Source of the DNA: Sphingomonadaceae bacterium
GTDB taxonomy: Bacteria; Pseudomonadota; Alphaproteobacteria; Sphingomonadales; Sphingomonadaceae
Direction: 5' to 3'
Assembly (NCBI GenBank): GCA_009923795.1
Contig: RFSU01000014.1
Coordinates: forward strand, 1-21,510
DNA length: 21,510 nt
Shown: one piece after another, positions 1 through 7,038 of the stretch
How the letters are laid out: every line of letters starts with the position of its first letter
Position numbering within the stretch: the stretch's first letter is position 1
Translations under genes and position numbers: made by a program
Notes under the pieces: generated by a model
Database searches by the model: none
What the model saw: the letters and a program-made list of their open reading frames with translations, nothing else
What the model was told of the DNA's origin: nothing

Positions 1-295
1 TTCCAAAACACTCTCCATCACCTTTTCCAATATGTTTATGGTGCATTTTGTGGGCTCTTCTAACCCCTTTGGCATAAACATTGTCGGCATTTCTAAACAA
101 TTTAAAACGCTGATGTATAAATATATCATGCACCAAAAAATAAGATAAACCATAAGCAAAAATTCCTAATCCAATTGAAATTCCAAGTTCCAGAATCCCT
201 TTTTGCCAAAGTAGAAAACAACCAATACTTACCACCGCATAGAAAATAAAAAACGCGTCATTACGTTCAAACCAAGAATCATGATCTTTTTTGTG
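1..295 (-). CDS. crtZ: Beta-carotene hydroxylase CrtZ, internal fragment (Flavobacteriia-type)
   Basis: An uninterrupted minus-strand frame runs from the junction at about 295 to the left window edge (about 98 codons). It carries the histidine boxes of the fatty-acid-hydroxylase/CrtZ family: the remains of an N-terminal H..KKDHDSWFERND segment, HDIFIHQR in the middle, and RRAHKMHHKHIGKGDGECFG near the edge. CrtZ is a membrane di-iron enzyme that hydroxylates beta-carotene to zeaxanthin. The wording of these boxes resembles Bacteroidetes/Flavobacteriia CrtZ. The DNA is visibly AT-rich, unlike everything to the right. The N-terminus is cut at the junction with the transporter and the C-terminus lies beyond the window. 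It is most likely foreign sequence joined to this contig; recent transfer is the alternative. Confidence 0.85.
284..295. other. Chimeric junction with shared bases
   Basis: The bases ATCTTTTTTGTG fit both flanking genes. Read on the minus strand they give the His-Lys-Lys-Asp of the CrtZ motif; read on the plus strand they give the Ile-Phe-Phe-Val of a BCCT transporter motif. Immediately left the sequence is AT-rich and flavobacterial in type; immediately right it is GC-rich and alphaproteobacterial. Both genes lose their 5' parts at this point, head to head, with no intergenic sequence. That is the pattern expected of a misassembly or amplification chimera at a microhomology. Confidence 0.75.
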
Positions 296-544
296 ACGGG
301 GTGGGATTCAGGCACGCTGGTGATCGACACCATGACGGCAGGCGGGCGCACCGACACGCCGTTGCGCCAGAAGGTGCTTTGGATGCTGGTCGTCGGCGGG
401 ATTGGGATTGTGCTGCTGTTGAGCGGCGGGCTGAACTCCTTGCAGGCAGGGGCGATTGCGGCGGGTTTACCGCTTGCGGCTGTTGTTCTGGCTATGATGT
501 GGGGCACGTTCAAAGCCTTGCTCGTCTTGCACCGGACGGGGTGA
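284..544 (+). CDS. BCCT-family choline/betaine transporter, C-terminal fragment
   Basis: The frame reads IFFVTGWDSGTLVIDTMTAGG and continues to TGA at 542-544. This matches the late transmembrane region of BCCT transporters (BetT/OpuD-like), whose hallmark there is FFVTSSDSxSxVIDxxTAGG. Two further hydrophobic stretches follow (LWMLVVGGIGIVLLLSGG and AAGLPLAAVVLAMMWGTF), then a very short tail. Only about 87 of the roughly 500 or more residues usual for the family remain; the 5' part is missing at the junction. Its place directly before betI-betB-betA fits a choline importer feeding the pathway. The exact substrate cannot be read from this piece. The first in-frame ATG, at 281, lies in the chimeric zone and is not a real start. 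Confidence 0.85.
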   Translation: MFFVTGWDSGTLVIDTMTAGGRTDTPLRQKVLWMLVVGGIGIVLLLSGGLNSLQAGAIAAGLPLAAVVLAMMWGTFKALLVLHRTG

Positions 545-553
545 ATGTTTCTT

Positions 554-577
554 GATATTGAACGCCCGTTCAATATC
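554..577. promoter_or_regulatory. BetI-like operator (perfect 11-2-11 palindrome)
   Basis: GATATTGAACG, spacer CC, then CGTTCAATATC form a perfect inverted repeat between the transporter stop (544) and the start of the BetI-BetB fusion (592). The ATTGAACG/CGTTCAAT core resembles the dyads described for BetI repressors of choline operons. The adjacent gene encodes a BetI-type DNA-binding domain, so autoregulation is likely. Confidence 0.75.
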
Positions 578-586
578 GCATAGCAT
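558..586 (+). promoter_or_regulatory. Possible sigma70-type promoter inside the BetI operator
   Basis: TTGAAC (558-563) and TAGCAT (581-586) are separated by 17 nt. The -10 is a weak match. If used, transcription would begin at or next to the ATG at 592, giving a leaderless mRNA, which agrees with the absence of a Shine-Dalgarno sequence before that ATG. The operator would cover the -35 and spacer, suiting repression. The gene may instead be read through from the transporter. Confidence 0.35.
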
Positions 587-591
587 GCGGC

Positions 592-2589
592 ATGCGCAGC
601 CAACCCGAAACCCGCCGCCAGCAGATCATTGATGCTGCTATCGAAACTTTAGCAGAAATTGGTCTTGTTGACTTTACGTTCAACGCAGTTGCGACCCGCG
701 CGGATATTTCGCCGGGCCTCGCCGTGCATTATTTTGGCGATAAGGATGGGCTGCTTGAGGCAGCCTTCCGATCCGTTGCGCAAAAGCTGAACAATTATGC
801 CGCCGCGCGGCTGCGGCTCGCCCAAGGGCCGCGCGCGCGGGTTGAAGCGTTGGTCGATGCCCATTTGGGGGCAGACGGCTTTGCTGAAGATGTTGCGCGC
901 GTCTGGCTCTCTTTTTGGGGGCAGGCTCTGCACGTTCCTCGGCTGGCCCGCGTCCAAAGGGCGCATCAGCGGCGGATGCTGTCCAACCTGCGCTATGATT
1001 TACGCCAATTGGTGGCACCAAGCGAGGTCAGCCGATTGGCGGAAACAATTGCTGCTATGATCGACGGCGTCTGGCTGCGATCAGCAATGACAGGGGGGGC
1101 CGCATTGCAAAGCGGCCTTGCGCGCGACCTGATCTTTGATCTGGTTGCCCGCAACGTCGGGCCCGCCGCCGCGCCGTTGCAGGGTGAGAGTTTCACGACC
1201 CTCAATCCTGCAACGGGCGAGGTTTTGGCGACCATCAAGATTGATGGGGCTGCCGAGGTCGACAAGGCCGTTGCGCGCGCGGCTGCTGCGCAAAAGCTTT
1301 GGGCCAAAACACCGGGGGTGGAGCGGGGGCGCATCTTGCATCGCGCCGCCGCGTTGCTGGTCGAACGCAATGACGATCTGGCGCGGCTGGAATGCCTTGA
1401 TACGGGCAAGCCCATTCAGGAAACGATCAGCGTCGATGTTCTATCCGGTGCCGATTGCATTGAATATTATGCGGGTCTCGCCCGGACGATCTCGGGGGAG
1501 CATGTCGATCTGGGCAGTGCCGCCTTTGGCTATACACGGCGCGAACCCTTGGGTGTCGTCGGCGGTATTGGGGCCTGGAACTACCCCATCCAAATTGCCT
1601 GTTGGAAGTCAGCACCCGCCTTGGCCTGCGGCAATGCGATGATCTTTAAGCCGGCGGAATTGACGCCTTTGACAGCGATTGAGCTGGAAAAAATCTATCT
1701 GGAGGCCGGGCTTCCCGAAGGATTGTTTCAAGTCGTGCAAGGGGCCGCTGCCACGGGGCGGTTGTTGAGCCGGCATCCGGGCATTGCCAAAATGTCCCTG
1801 ACGGGGGAGGTCGGCACGGGTCGCAAGGTGATGGTCGATGCGGCGGAAACCCTGAAATATGTCACGCTGGAACTGGGCGGAAAATCAGCCTTGATCGTGT
1901 TTGAAGACGCCAATCTTGATGAGGCCGTGTCTGGCGCACTGCTGGCCAATTTCTATTCGGCTGGGGAAGTCTGCACCAATGGCACGCGTGTGTTTGTGCA
2001 TCGCAAGGTTCGGGACGCGTTCCTCAAAAAACTCAAGGCACGCACCGAAGCCATGGTGATTGGCGACCCGCTTGATCCGGCAACGCAAATGGGGGCGCTG
2101 ATTTCTCCCGCCCATATGGAGAAGGTGCTGGGCTATATTGCGCTTGGCGAACGGCAGGGCGCGCGCCTTTTGACAGGCGGGCAGCGCATGATGACAGGCG
2201 GGTTTGGGAATGGGGCTTTTGTTCAGCCCACCATCTTCACCGACTGCACCGATGATATGGATATTGTTCGGGAAGAGATTTTCGGGCCGGTCATGGCAGT
2301 GCTCGATTTTGAGGATGAGGCAGAGGTCGTGGCCCGCGCCAATGCAACCGAATTTGGTTTGGCAGCGGGTATTTTCACAAATGACCTGACCCGTGCCCAT
2401 CGTGTGATTGCGGCCCTCGATGCCGGAACATGCTGGATCAACACCTATAACATCACGCCCATTGAATTGCCCTTTGGGGGCAATAAGCAATCGGGCCTTG
2501 GCCGCGAAAATGGGCGGGCGGCGATTGAGCATTATACCCAGTTGAAGAGCGTTTATGTCGCTATGGAGCCAATTGATGCACCCTATTGA
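592..2589 (+). CDS. BetI-BetB fusion: TetR-type choline regulator joined to betaine aldehyde dehydrogenase
   Basis: One uninterrupted 665-aa frame. Residues 1-190 align in outline with the whole of BetI: a TetR helix-turn-helix around 10-56 (FNAVATRADISPGLAVHYFGDKDGLLEA), then the BetI-typical VARVWLSFWGQALH, RRMLSNLRYDLR and MIDGVWLRSAMTGG. A short linker (about 190-200, GPAAAPLQGES) leads into an aldehyde dehydrogenase from FTTLNPATGEVLATI to the end, closest in wording to BetB: YTRREPLGVVGGIGAWNYPIQI, Glu427 in LELGGKS, nucleophile Cys461 in SAGEVCTNGTRVFV, and REEIFGPVM. The ALDH part lacks only the ~20 residues normally before the NPATGE segment. It should convert betaine aldehyde to glycine betaine with NAD(P)+ and sense choline or a related ligand. 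BetI and BetB are normally separate proteins. The BetI part extends in frame past the G7 run at about 1092-1098, so that run did not create the join. Confidence 0.88.
   Translation: MRSQPETRRQQIIDAAIETLAEIGLVDFTFNAVATRADISPGLAVHYFGDKDGLLEAAFRSVAQKLNNYAAARLRLAQGPRARVEALVDAHLGADGFAEDVARVWLSFWGQALHVPRLARVQRAHQRRMLSNLRYDLRQLVAPSEVSRLAETIAAMIDGVWLRSAMTGGAALQSGLARDLIFDLVARNVGPAAAPLQGESFTTLNPATGEVLATIKIDGAAEVDKAVARAAAAQKLWAKTPGVERGRILHRAAALLVERNDDLARLECLDTGKPIQETISVDVLSGADCIEYYAGLARTISGEHVDLGSAAFGYTRREPLGVVGGIGAWNYPIQIACWKSAPALACGNAMIFKPAELTPLTAIELEKIYLEAGLPEGLFQVVQGAAATGRLLSRHPGIAKMSLTGEVGTGRKVMVDAAETLKYVTLELGGKSALIVFEDANLDEAVSGALLANFYSAGEVCTNGTRVFVHRKVRDAFLKKLKARTEAMVIGDPLDPATQMGALISPAHMEKVLGYIALGERQGARLLTGGQRMMTGGFGNGAFVQPTIFTDCTDDMDIVREEIFGPVMAVLDFEDEAEVVARANATEFGLAAGIFTNDLTRAHRVIAALDAGTCWINTYNITPIELPFGGNKQSGLGRENGRAAIEHYTQLKSVYVAMEPIDAPY
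2565..2568 (+). promoter_or_regulatory. Ribosome binding site deciding the betA start
   Basis: GGAG lies 7 nt before the ATG at 2576, inside the end of the preceding gene. An in-frame ATG at 2555 has no such site and would add residues (MSLWSQL) that precede the conserved start of the FAD fold, so 2576 is preferred. Confidence 0.7.
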
Positions 2590-4243
2590 GACCTTTGATT
2601 ACATCATTGTCGGGGCAGGATCGGCGGGCTGCGTTCTGGCGGATCGACTGAGCGCGGACGGGCAGAACCGCGTCCTCTTGCTGGAATTTGGCGGGTCAGA
2701 TCGGTCCATTTTCATCCAAATGCCCGCGGCACTTGCCTATCCAATGCACAGCAAGCGGTGGAATTGGGGCTATGAGAGTGAGCCGGAGCCGCATTTGGGC
2801 GGCCGCCGTCTGCATTGCCCACGCGGCAAGGGGCTGGGCGGATCCTCGTCCATCAATGGTCTGGTCTATGTGCGGGGCAATGCCAAAGATTTTGAACGGT
2901 GGAAGGATGAGGAAGGGGCAAAGGGCTGGGGCTATGCCGATGTGCTTCCCTATTTCAAACGCGCCGAAGGCCGGGAAGAGGGTGGAGATAGCTATCGCGG
3001 CGGGGAGGGGCCCCTGTCGACCTGCTATGGCCCGCTTGCCAATCCGCTGCATCAGGCTTGGCTCGATGCCGCGCAACAGGCGGGCTATGGCCTGACCGAA
3101 GATTATAATGGCTATCGTCAGGAAGGCTTTGGTCGGATGGACATGACGGTGCGCAACGGTACGCGCTGTTCTGCGGCAAAAGCCTATCTCTATCCGGCGC
3201 GCAAACGCCCCAATTTGCAGGTGATTCAGCATGCCTTGGCGACCCGCATCGTCTTTGAGGGCAAACGCGCCATCGGCATTGACTATGAACGGGGCGGGGA
3301 GCCCCATAGCGTTCGTGCAACCAAGGAAGTCATCCTGTCCGGCGGCCCGATTAACTCGGTTCAGCTGCTCAAGCTCTCGGGCATTGGCCCGGCGCAGGAG
3401 CTGAAGGAGCATGGCATCGCCATTGTCGCGGACAGGCCCGGCGTCGGCGCGAATTTGCAGGATCATCTGGAGTTTTACTTCCAAATGGCCTGCACCAAGC
3501 CTGTCACGCTGTTCGGCCAATCCAATTTGCTGGGTAAGGCGATGATCGGGGCGCAGTGGCTCTTCCTGCGCCGGGGGATTGGGGCCAGCAACCAGTTTGA
3601 AAGCTGTGGCTTTATCCGCAGCCGGGCGGGAATTCCCTATCCCGATATTCAGTATCACTTCTTCCCCATGGCGATTAACTATGATGGCAGCGCGCTGGCG
3701 ACTGAGCATGGGTTTCAAGCCCATGTCGGGCCAATGCGATCCAAAAGCCGGGGCAGCGTCACGTTGCGCAGCGCCGACCCGCATGACAGCCCGGCGATCA
3801 AGTTTAACTATATGAGCCACCCAGAGGATTGGGTGGATATGCGGGCCTGTGTGCGCCTCACGCGCGAGATTTTTCAGCAGCCGGCCTTTGCCCCCTGGCG
3901 CGGGCGCGAAATTCAACCGGGGGAGGATTGCACCAGCGATGAGGCCATTGACGCCTTTATTGCTGAGAAGGTGGAAAGCGCGCTGCACCCCTCCTGCACC
4001 TGCAAAATGGGATCCCCCGATGATCCGATGGCGGTCGTTGATCCGGAATTGCGCGTCATCGGCGTCACGGGCCTGCGCATTGTTGACAGCTCTGTCATGC
4101 CCTCCATCACCACGGGTAATTTGAATGCCCCGACCATCATGATTGGGGAAAAGGGCGCAGATCATATTTTGGGCAAGCCGATGCTCGCGCCGTCCAATGC
4201 ACCCTTTTATGTGGCCCCCAATTGGGAAGATACCCAAAGATGA
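2576..4243 (+). CDS. betA: Choline dehydrogenase (GMC oxidoreductase)
   Basis: 555 aa, the usual BetA length. The N-terminal FAD-binding motif FDYIIVGAGSAGCVLADRL (GxGxxG at residues 13-18) is followed by the GMC signature PRGKGLGGSSSINGLVYVRG (about 82-101). The C-terminal catalytic segment HPSCTCKMG (His471) and GNLNAPTIMIGEK (Asn515) have the 44-residue His-Asn spacing of choline-oxidising GMC enzymes. It oxidises choline to betaine aldehyde, probably at the membrane, passing electrons to the respiratory chain. The start overlaps the stop of the BetI-BetB gene by 14 nt and its own stop overlaps the next ATG, so translation is likely coupled. The preceding BetB module would take the aldehyde product. 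Other alcohol-oxidising GMC enzymes are possible, but the neighbourhood strongly favours choline. Confidence 0.93.
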   Translation: MHPIETFDYIIVGAGSAGCVLADRLSADGQNRVLLLEFGGSDRSIFIQMPAALAYPMHSKRWNWGYESEPEPHLGGRRLHCPRGKGLGGSSSINGLVYVRGNAKDFERWKDEEGAKGWGYADVLPYFKRAEGREEGGDSYRGGEGPLSTCYGPLANPLHQAWLDAAQQAGYGLTEDYNGYRQEGFGRMDMTVRNGTRCSAAKAYLYPARKRPNLQVIQHALATRIVFEGKRAIGIDYERGGEPHSVRATKEVILSGGPINSVQLLKLSGIGPAQELKEHGIAIVADRPGVGANLQDHLEFYFQMACTKPVTLFGQSNLLGKAMIGAQWLFLRRGIGASNQFESCGFIRSRAGIPYPDIQYHFFPMAINYDGSALATEHGFQAHVGPMRSKSRGSVTLRSADPHDSPAIKFNYMSHPEDWVDMRACVRLTREIFQQPAFAPWRGREIQPGEDCTSDEAIDAFIAEKVESALHPSCTCKMGSPDDPMAVVDPELRVIGVTGLRIVDSSVMPSITTGNLNAPTIMIGEKGADHILGKPMLAPSNAPFYVAPNWEDTQR

Positions 4244-5604
4244 CCCGCACCATTTCAGAACCTGCCCGTCAGATTGATGTCATTCGGGAAACCGATGTTC
4301 TGGTCGTCGGCTCTGGTCCCGGCGGGCTTGCGGCAGCGCTTGCGTCGGCAAGGGCAGGGGTGGAGACCATTTTGCTGGAGCGTTATGGCTGTTTTGGCGG
4401 CAACATCACGCAGGTCGGCGTCGAAGGCTTTGCTTGGTATCGCCACCCAGAGACCATCGACAGCGAAGGCATTGGGCGCGAATTTGAAGAGCGCGCCAAG
4501 CAAATGGGCGCAGCCATGCCCGAACCGCAATCGATCAGCCACAGTTTGGACGCTGAAGGGTTTAAGTTCGTTGCCGATACGTTGGTGGAAGAGGCTGGCG
4601 TTATCCCAATGCTGCACCGCCTCTTCGTCGCGCCGATTATGGAGGGCGATACGATCCGGGGCGTGATCGTCGAGAGCAAGGCGGGGCGTGAAGCGATCCT
4701 GGCCAAAAGGGTGATTGATGCCACAGGGGATGCCGATATTGCCCATCGGTCCGGCGCGCCGACGCATAAGCATCCGGTGGATGAGATGATGTCTGTCTCC
4801 GTCATGTTTTCCATGTGCGGGGTAAACAAGACGCGCTTTATCGACGCCGTCAAAGCTGATCCCCAAACCTATGGTGATTGGGCCGTTGGGGGAGAGTGGG
4901 AAGTCACAACCGATGGGAAAGAGGATGACATGTTTTCCCCTTTCCTGCGCAAGCCGTTCAAGAAGGCGCTGGAGGCTGGCCTCATTCCCGACAGTCTGGC
5001 GACGATTGCGGGCACATGGGGCACGGTGTCGGATCAGGGCGACCTGACCTATCTCAACATGGTGCATCTCTATCTGGATGGGACCGATCCCGATTCCTTG
5101 ACCCATGGGGAGATGGCCGGACGCAAACAGGCCATGCATGCGGTCAATGCGCTTCAGGCCTTCATGCCGGGTTGTGAGACGGCAAAGTTACGCAACTTCG
5201 GCATGACCTTGGGCATCAGGGACACCCGCAAGATTGAGGCGGCCTATAATCTGACAGGAGAGGATGTGCGCGGCGAAGCTCGCTTTGACGATAGCATCGG
5301 CATCTTCCCAGAATTTATCGATGGCTATGGCTATCTCATCCTTCCGACGACAGGCCGCTATTTTCATGTCCCCTATCGATCCATGCTTCCCAAGGGGATT
5401 AAGAACCTGATTGTGACCGGGCGCACAATCGGCGGTGACAAGGTCAGCCATGCGGCCGTGCGCAACATGATGTGCTGCGCCGTGGCAGGGCAGGGCGCGG
5501 GTGCTGCGGCGGCCATTTCGGTCAAATCAGGGGCGGATTTTGCCGAGGTTGATGTCGGGGCCGTTCAGCAGGAGTTACGTCGACAGGGTGCAAGAATAGC
5601 GTAA
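4240..5604 (+). CDS. FAD-dependent oxidoreductase, substrate unknown (PF12831-like)
   Basis: 454 aa. An N-terminal Rossmann FAD motif TDVLVVGSGPGGLAAALASARAG (GxGxxG at 24-29) is followed by LLERYGCFGGNITQVG, then RVIDATGDADIAHRSGAP, and a C-terminal segment LIVTGRTIGGDKVSHAAVRNMMCCAVAGQGAGAA of the FAD_oxidored family. No signal peptide or membrane segment is seen. The ATG at 4240 forms an ATGA overlap with the betA stop, so it is the last gene of the choline operon and is probably translated with betA. The family includes many enzymes of unassigned substrate. A role on a choline or betaine derivative is suggested only by position. An in-frame ATG at 4222 is less likely because the ATGA coupling favours 4240. 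Confidence 0.85.
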   Translation: MTRTISEPARQIDVIRETDVLVVGSGPGGLAAALASARAGVETILLERYGCFGGNITQVGVEGFAWYRHPETIDSEGIGREFEERAKQMGAAMPEPQSISHSLDAEGFKFVADTLVEEAGVIPMLHRLFVAPIMEGDTIRGVIVESKAGREAILAKRVIDATGDADIAHRSGAPTHKHPVDEMMSVSVMFSMCGVNKTRFIDAVKADPQTYGDWAVGGEWEVTTDGKEDDMFSPFLRKPFKKALEAGLIPDSLATIAGTWGTVSDQGDLTYLNMVHLYLDGTDPDSLTHGEMAGRKQAMHAVNALQAFMPGCETAKLRNFGMTLGIRDTRKIEAAYNLTGEDVRGEARFDDSIGIFPEFIDGYGYLILPTTGRYFHVPYRSMLPKGIKNLIVTGRTIGGDKVSHAAVRNMMCCAVAGQGAGAAAAISVKSGADFAEVDVGAVQQELRRQGARIA

Positions 5605-5647
5605 AATCAAAAGATTAAGAGATGAGTTTGACACCGTTTTGAGTGGT

Positions 5648-5690
5648 TTGACTCATGCCCGATGATCTGTATTATCTTGATAATACAGAT
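5648..5690 (+). promoter_or_regulatory. Promoter with overlapping 12-2-12 palindromic operator
   Basis: TTGACT (5648-5653), a 16-nt spacer and TATTAT (5670-5675) form a good sigma70-type promoter. A perfect inverted repeat, ATCTGTATTATC (5665-5676), spacer TT, GATAATACAGAT (5679-5690), covers the -10 and the expected start point near 5682. The site is followed by purine-rich GGGGAGAG and the ATG at 5707. A dimeric repressor is expected; no candidate regulator gene lies directly beside it. Confidence 0.75.
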
Positions 5691-5706
5691 GTGGGGAGAG
5701 TGGAGC

Positions 5707-6867
5707 ATGACGTTTGATCCAGCCGCTGCGACAGCGGCTTATGTTAACGGTCTTGGCCCAGCGACTTTGGAAAAGGCAGCGGCCTACACAAATGGCGGAC
5801 ATTGGCTGTTGCTATGGGGTCTTGTTGTCACGGGCTTGACCAGCTGGGTCATCATTCGCCTTGGCATTTTGGAAAAGCTCTCGGCAAAAATGGCCAATCG
5901 CGGCTTTGCCTTTCGGACTTGGGCCATATGTGCCTTTTTCCTTCTGCTCTCTTCCCTCATCACATTGCCATGGGGGATTTACACCGATTGGTGGCGGGAA
6001 ACCCAATATGGCCGGACCAGCCAGCCGCTGAGTGATTTTCTGGGGCAGGGCGCGATTGCAGTTGGGATTAATACGCTCCTCGGCGGTCTCTTCTTCCTTG
6101 GGGTCTATGCCCTTATCCGCAAGGCGGGACGCCGTTGGTGGATATGGTCGGGCGGGCTGGCCGCGCTCTCTGTCGCGGTGATGCTTCTCTTATCGCCCAT
6201 TTTGATAGAGCCCTTGTTCAACAGCTATAAGCCGGTTCCCGAAGGGCCAGTGCGCGCGGCGCTCTTGAAAATGGCGGATGAGGCCAAAATTCCGCATGAT
6301 CGCTTGTTCGTGTTTGATGGGTCGCGCCAATCGAATAACTTCACAGCCAATGTGTCTGGCGCATTTGGATCGGCGCGGATTGCGATTTCCGACGTTGCGC
6401 TTGGCAAGGCGTCGTTGGAGGAGGTGAAGGCTGTGACAGGCCATGAGGTTGGCCATTATGTGCTCGGTCATGTCTGGCGCTCGGTTGGGGTGATCTCCGT
6501 TCTCGCAATCCTCCTCTTCTTCCTCGCAGACCGCTTATTTGGACGCTTTGCGCGCCTTTTGGGGAGCACGGCTAAGCTTGAAGACCCTGTCGGATTTCCG
6601 GTTCTGATCTTTATCATGTCTGTTTTTGGGTTGATCGCTTCTCCCATTATGAATGGGATGACCCGTACGGCAGAAAGTGCAGCGGACGCCTACTCTCTGC
6701 GCACCGTCAATCTGCCCGATGCTTTGGCGAGCGCCTTGGTCAAAACAGCCGAATATCGGGACCCACGGCCAAATCCATTGGCAGAGGCGTTGTTCTATTC
6801 CCACCCGTCGGTCGAGCGTCGGGTGCGTGCAGCGATGGACTGGAAGGCCGCACACCCGCCTAAATGA
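5707..6867 (+). CDS. M48 family membrane zinc metallopeptidase (Ste24/CAAX-protease-like)
   Basis: 386 aa. The N-terminal half has several hydrophobic membrane segments (about 32-52, 71-90, 113-137, 146-168), as in the CAAX endopeptidase N-terminal domain. The zinc motif is HEVGH (His246, Glu247, His250), with the third ligand Glu323 in RTAESAADAYS. A further hydrophobic pair lies at about 258-275 and 296-313. It would cleave membrane or misfolded proteins at the inner membrane; the bacterial substrates of this group are mostly unknown. The start at 5707 is chosen because a purine-rich site (GGGGAGAGTGGAG) precedes it and the promoter/operator covers the upstream in-frame ATG at 5662. It is a single-gene unit downstream of the choline operon, with its own promoter. 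Confidence 0.92.
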   Translation: MTFDPAAATAAYVNGLGPATLEKAAAYTNGGHWLLLWGLVVTGLTSWVIIRLGILEKLSAKMANRGFAFRTWAICAFFLLLSSLITLPWGIYTDWWRETQYGRTSQPLSDFLGQGAIAVGINTLLGGLFFLGVYALIRKAGRRWWIWSGGLAALSVAVMLLLSPILIEPLFNSYKPVPEGPVRAALLKMADEAKIPHDRLFVFDGSRQSNNFTANVSGAFGSARIAISDVALGKASLEEVKAVTGHEVGHYVLGHVWRSVGVISVLAILLFFLADRLFGRFARLLGSTAKLEDPVGFPVLIFIMSVFGLIASPIMNGMTRTAESAADAYSLRTVNLPDALASALVKTAEYRDPRPNPLAEALFYSHPSVERRVRAAMDWKAAHPPK

Positions 6868-6924
6868 GGGAATAAATGGCAAGCAGGGGCAGGGCGCGGG
6901 GTGCCCAGTGATGCATCCGTGCAA

Positions 6925-6946
6925 CGCCCTTAATTTTGCAAGGGCG
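6925..6946. terminator. Possible terminator hairpin after the M48 gene
   Basis: CGCCCTT (6925-6931) and AAGGGCG (6940-6946) form a perfect 7-bp stem with an 8-nt loop, 57 nt after the peptidase stop. There is no U-tract after it, so intrinsic termination is uncertain. Confidence 0.35.
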
Positions 6947-6985
6947 GATAACGAAAAGGCATAGGGAGTGCGCGCCGCTCTGCGC

Positions 6986-7008
6986 TACTATTAGCACCGT
7001 TAATAGTA
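6986..7008. promoter_or_regulatory. Inverted repeat upstream of LysR gene, possible operator
   Basis: TACTATTA (6986-6993) and TAATAGTA (7001-7008) are perfect 8-bp arms around a 7-nt spacer, 30 nt before the LysR ATG at 7039. The size and AT-rich arms suit a LysR-type or other dimeric regulator site, probably autoregulatory. I see nothing else clear in the 171-nt gap from 6868 to 7038. Confidence 0.5.
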
Positions 7009-7038
7009 TCGTTCCGGAATTGCACAGGGCGCATATCG

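Noticed and set aside
583..597. GCATGC repeated just before and at the fusion start
   Set aside because: Two short copies only; likely chance next to a stronger palindrome.
229..603. Minus-strand frame spanning the chimeric junction and the BetI operator
   Set aside because: It runs across two unrelated sequences in a frame different from CrtZ and opposite the BCCT gene; the product has no family features.
1090..1100. Run of seven G as a possible frameshift causing the BetI-BetB fusion
   Set aside because: BetI-like sequence continues in the same frame on both sides of the run (MIDGVWLRSAMTGG then LARDLIFDLVARN), so the run does not create the join.
2696..4237. Long open frame (513 codons) antisense to betA
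   Set aside because: It lies wholly opposite a clear GMC dehydrogenase, shows no recognisable motif, and is the usual by-product of GC-rich codon use on the other strand.
4255..5139. 294-codon minus-strand frame opposite the FAD oxidoreductase
   Set aside because: Shadow of a gene with clear FAD-binding motifs; no independent support.
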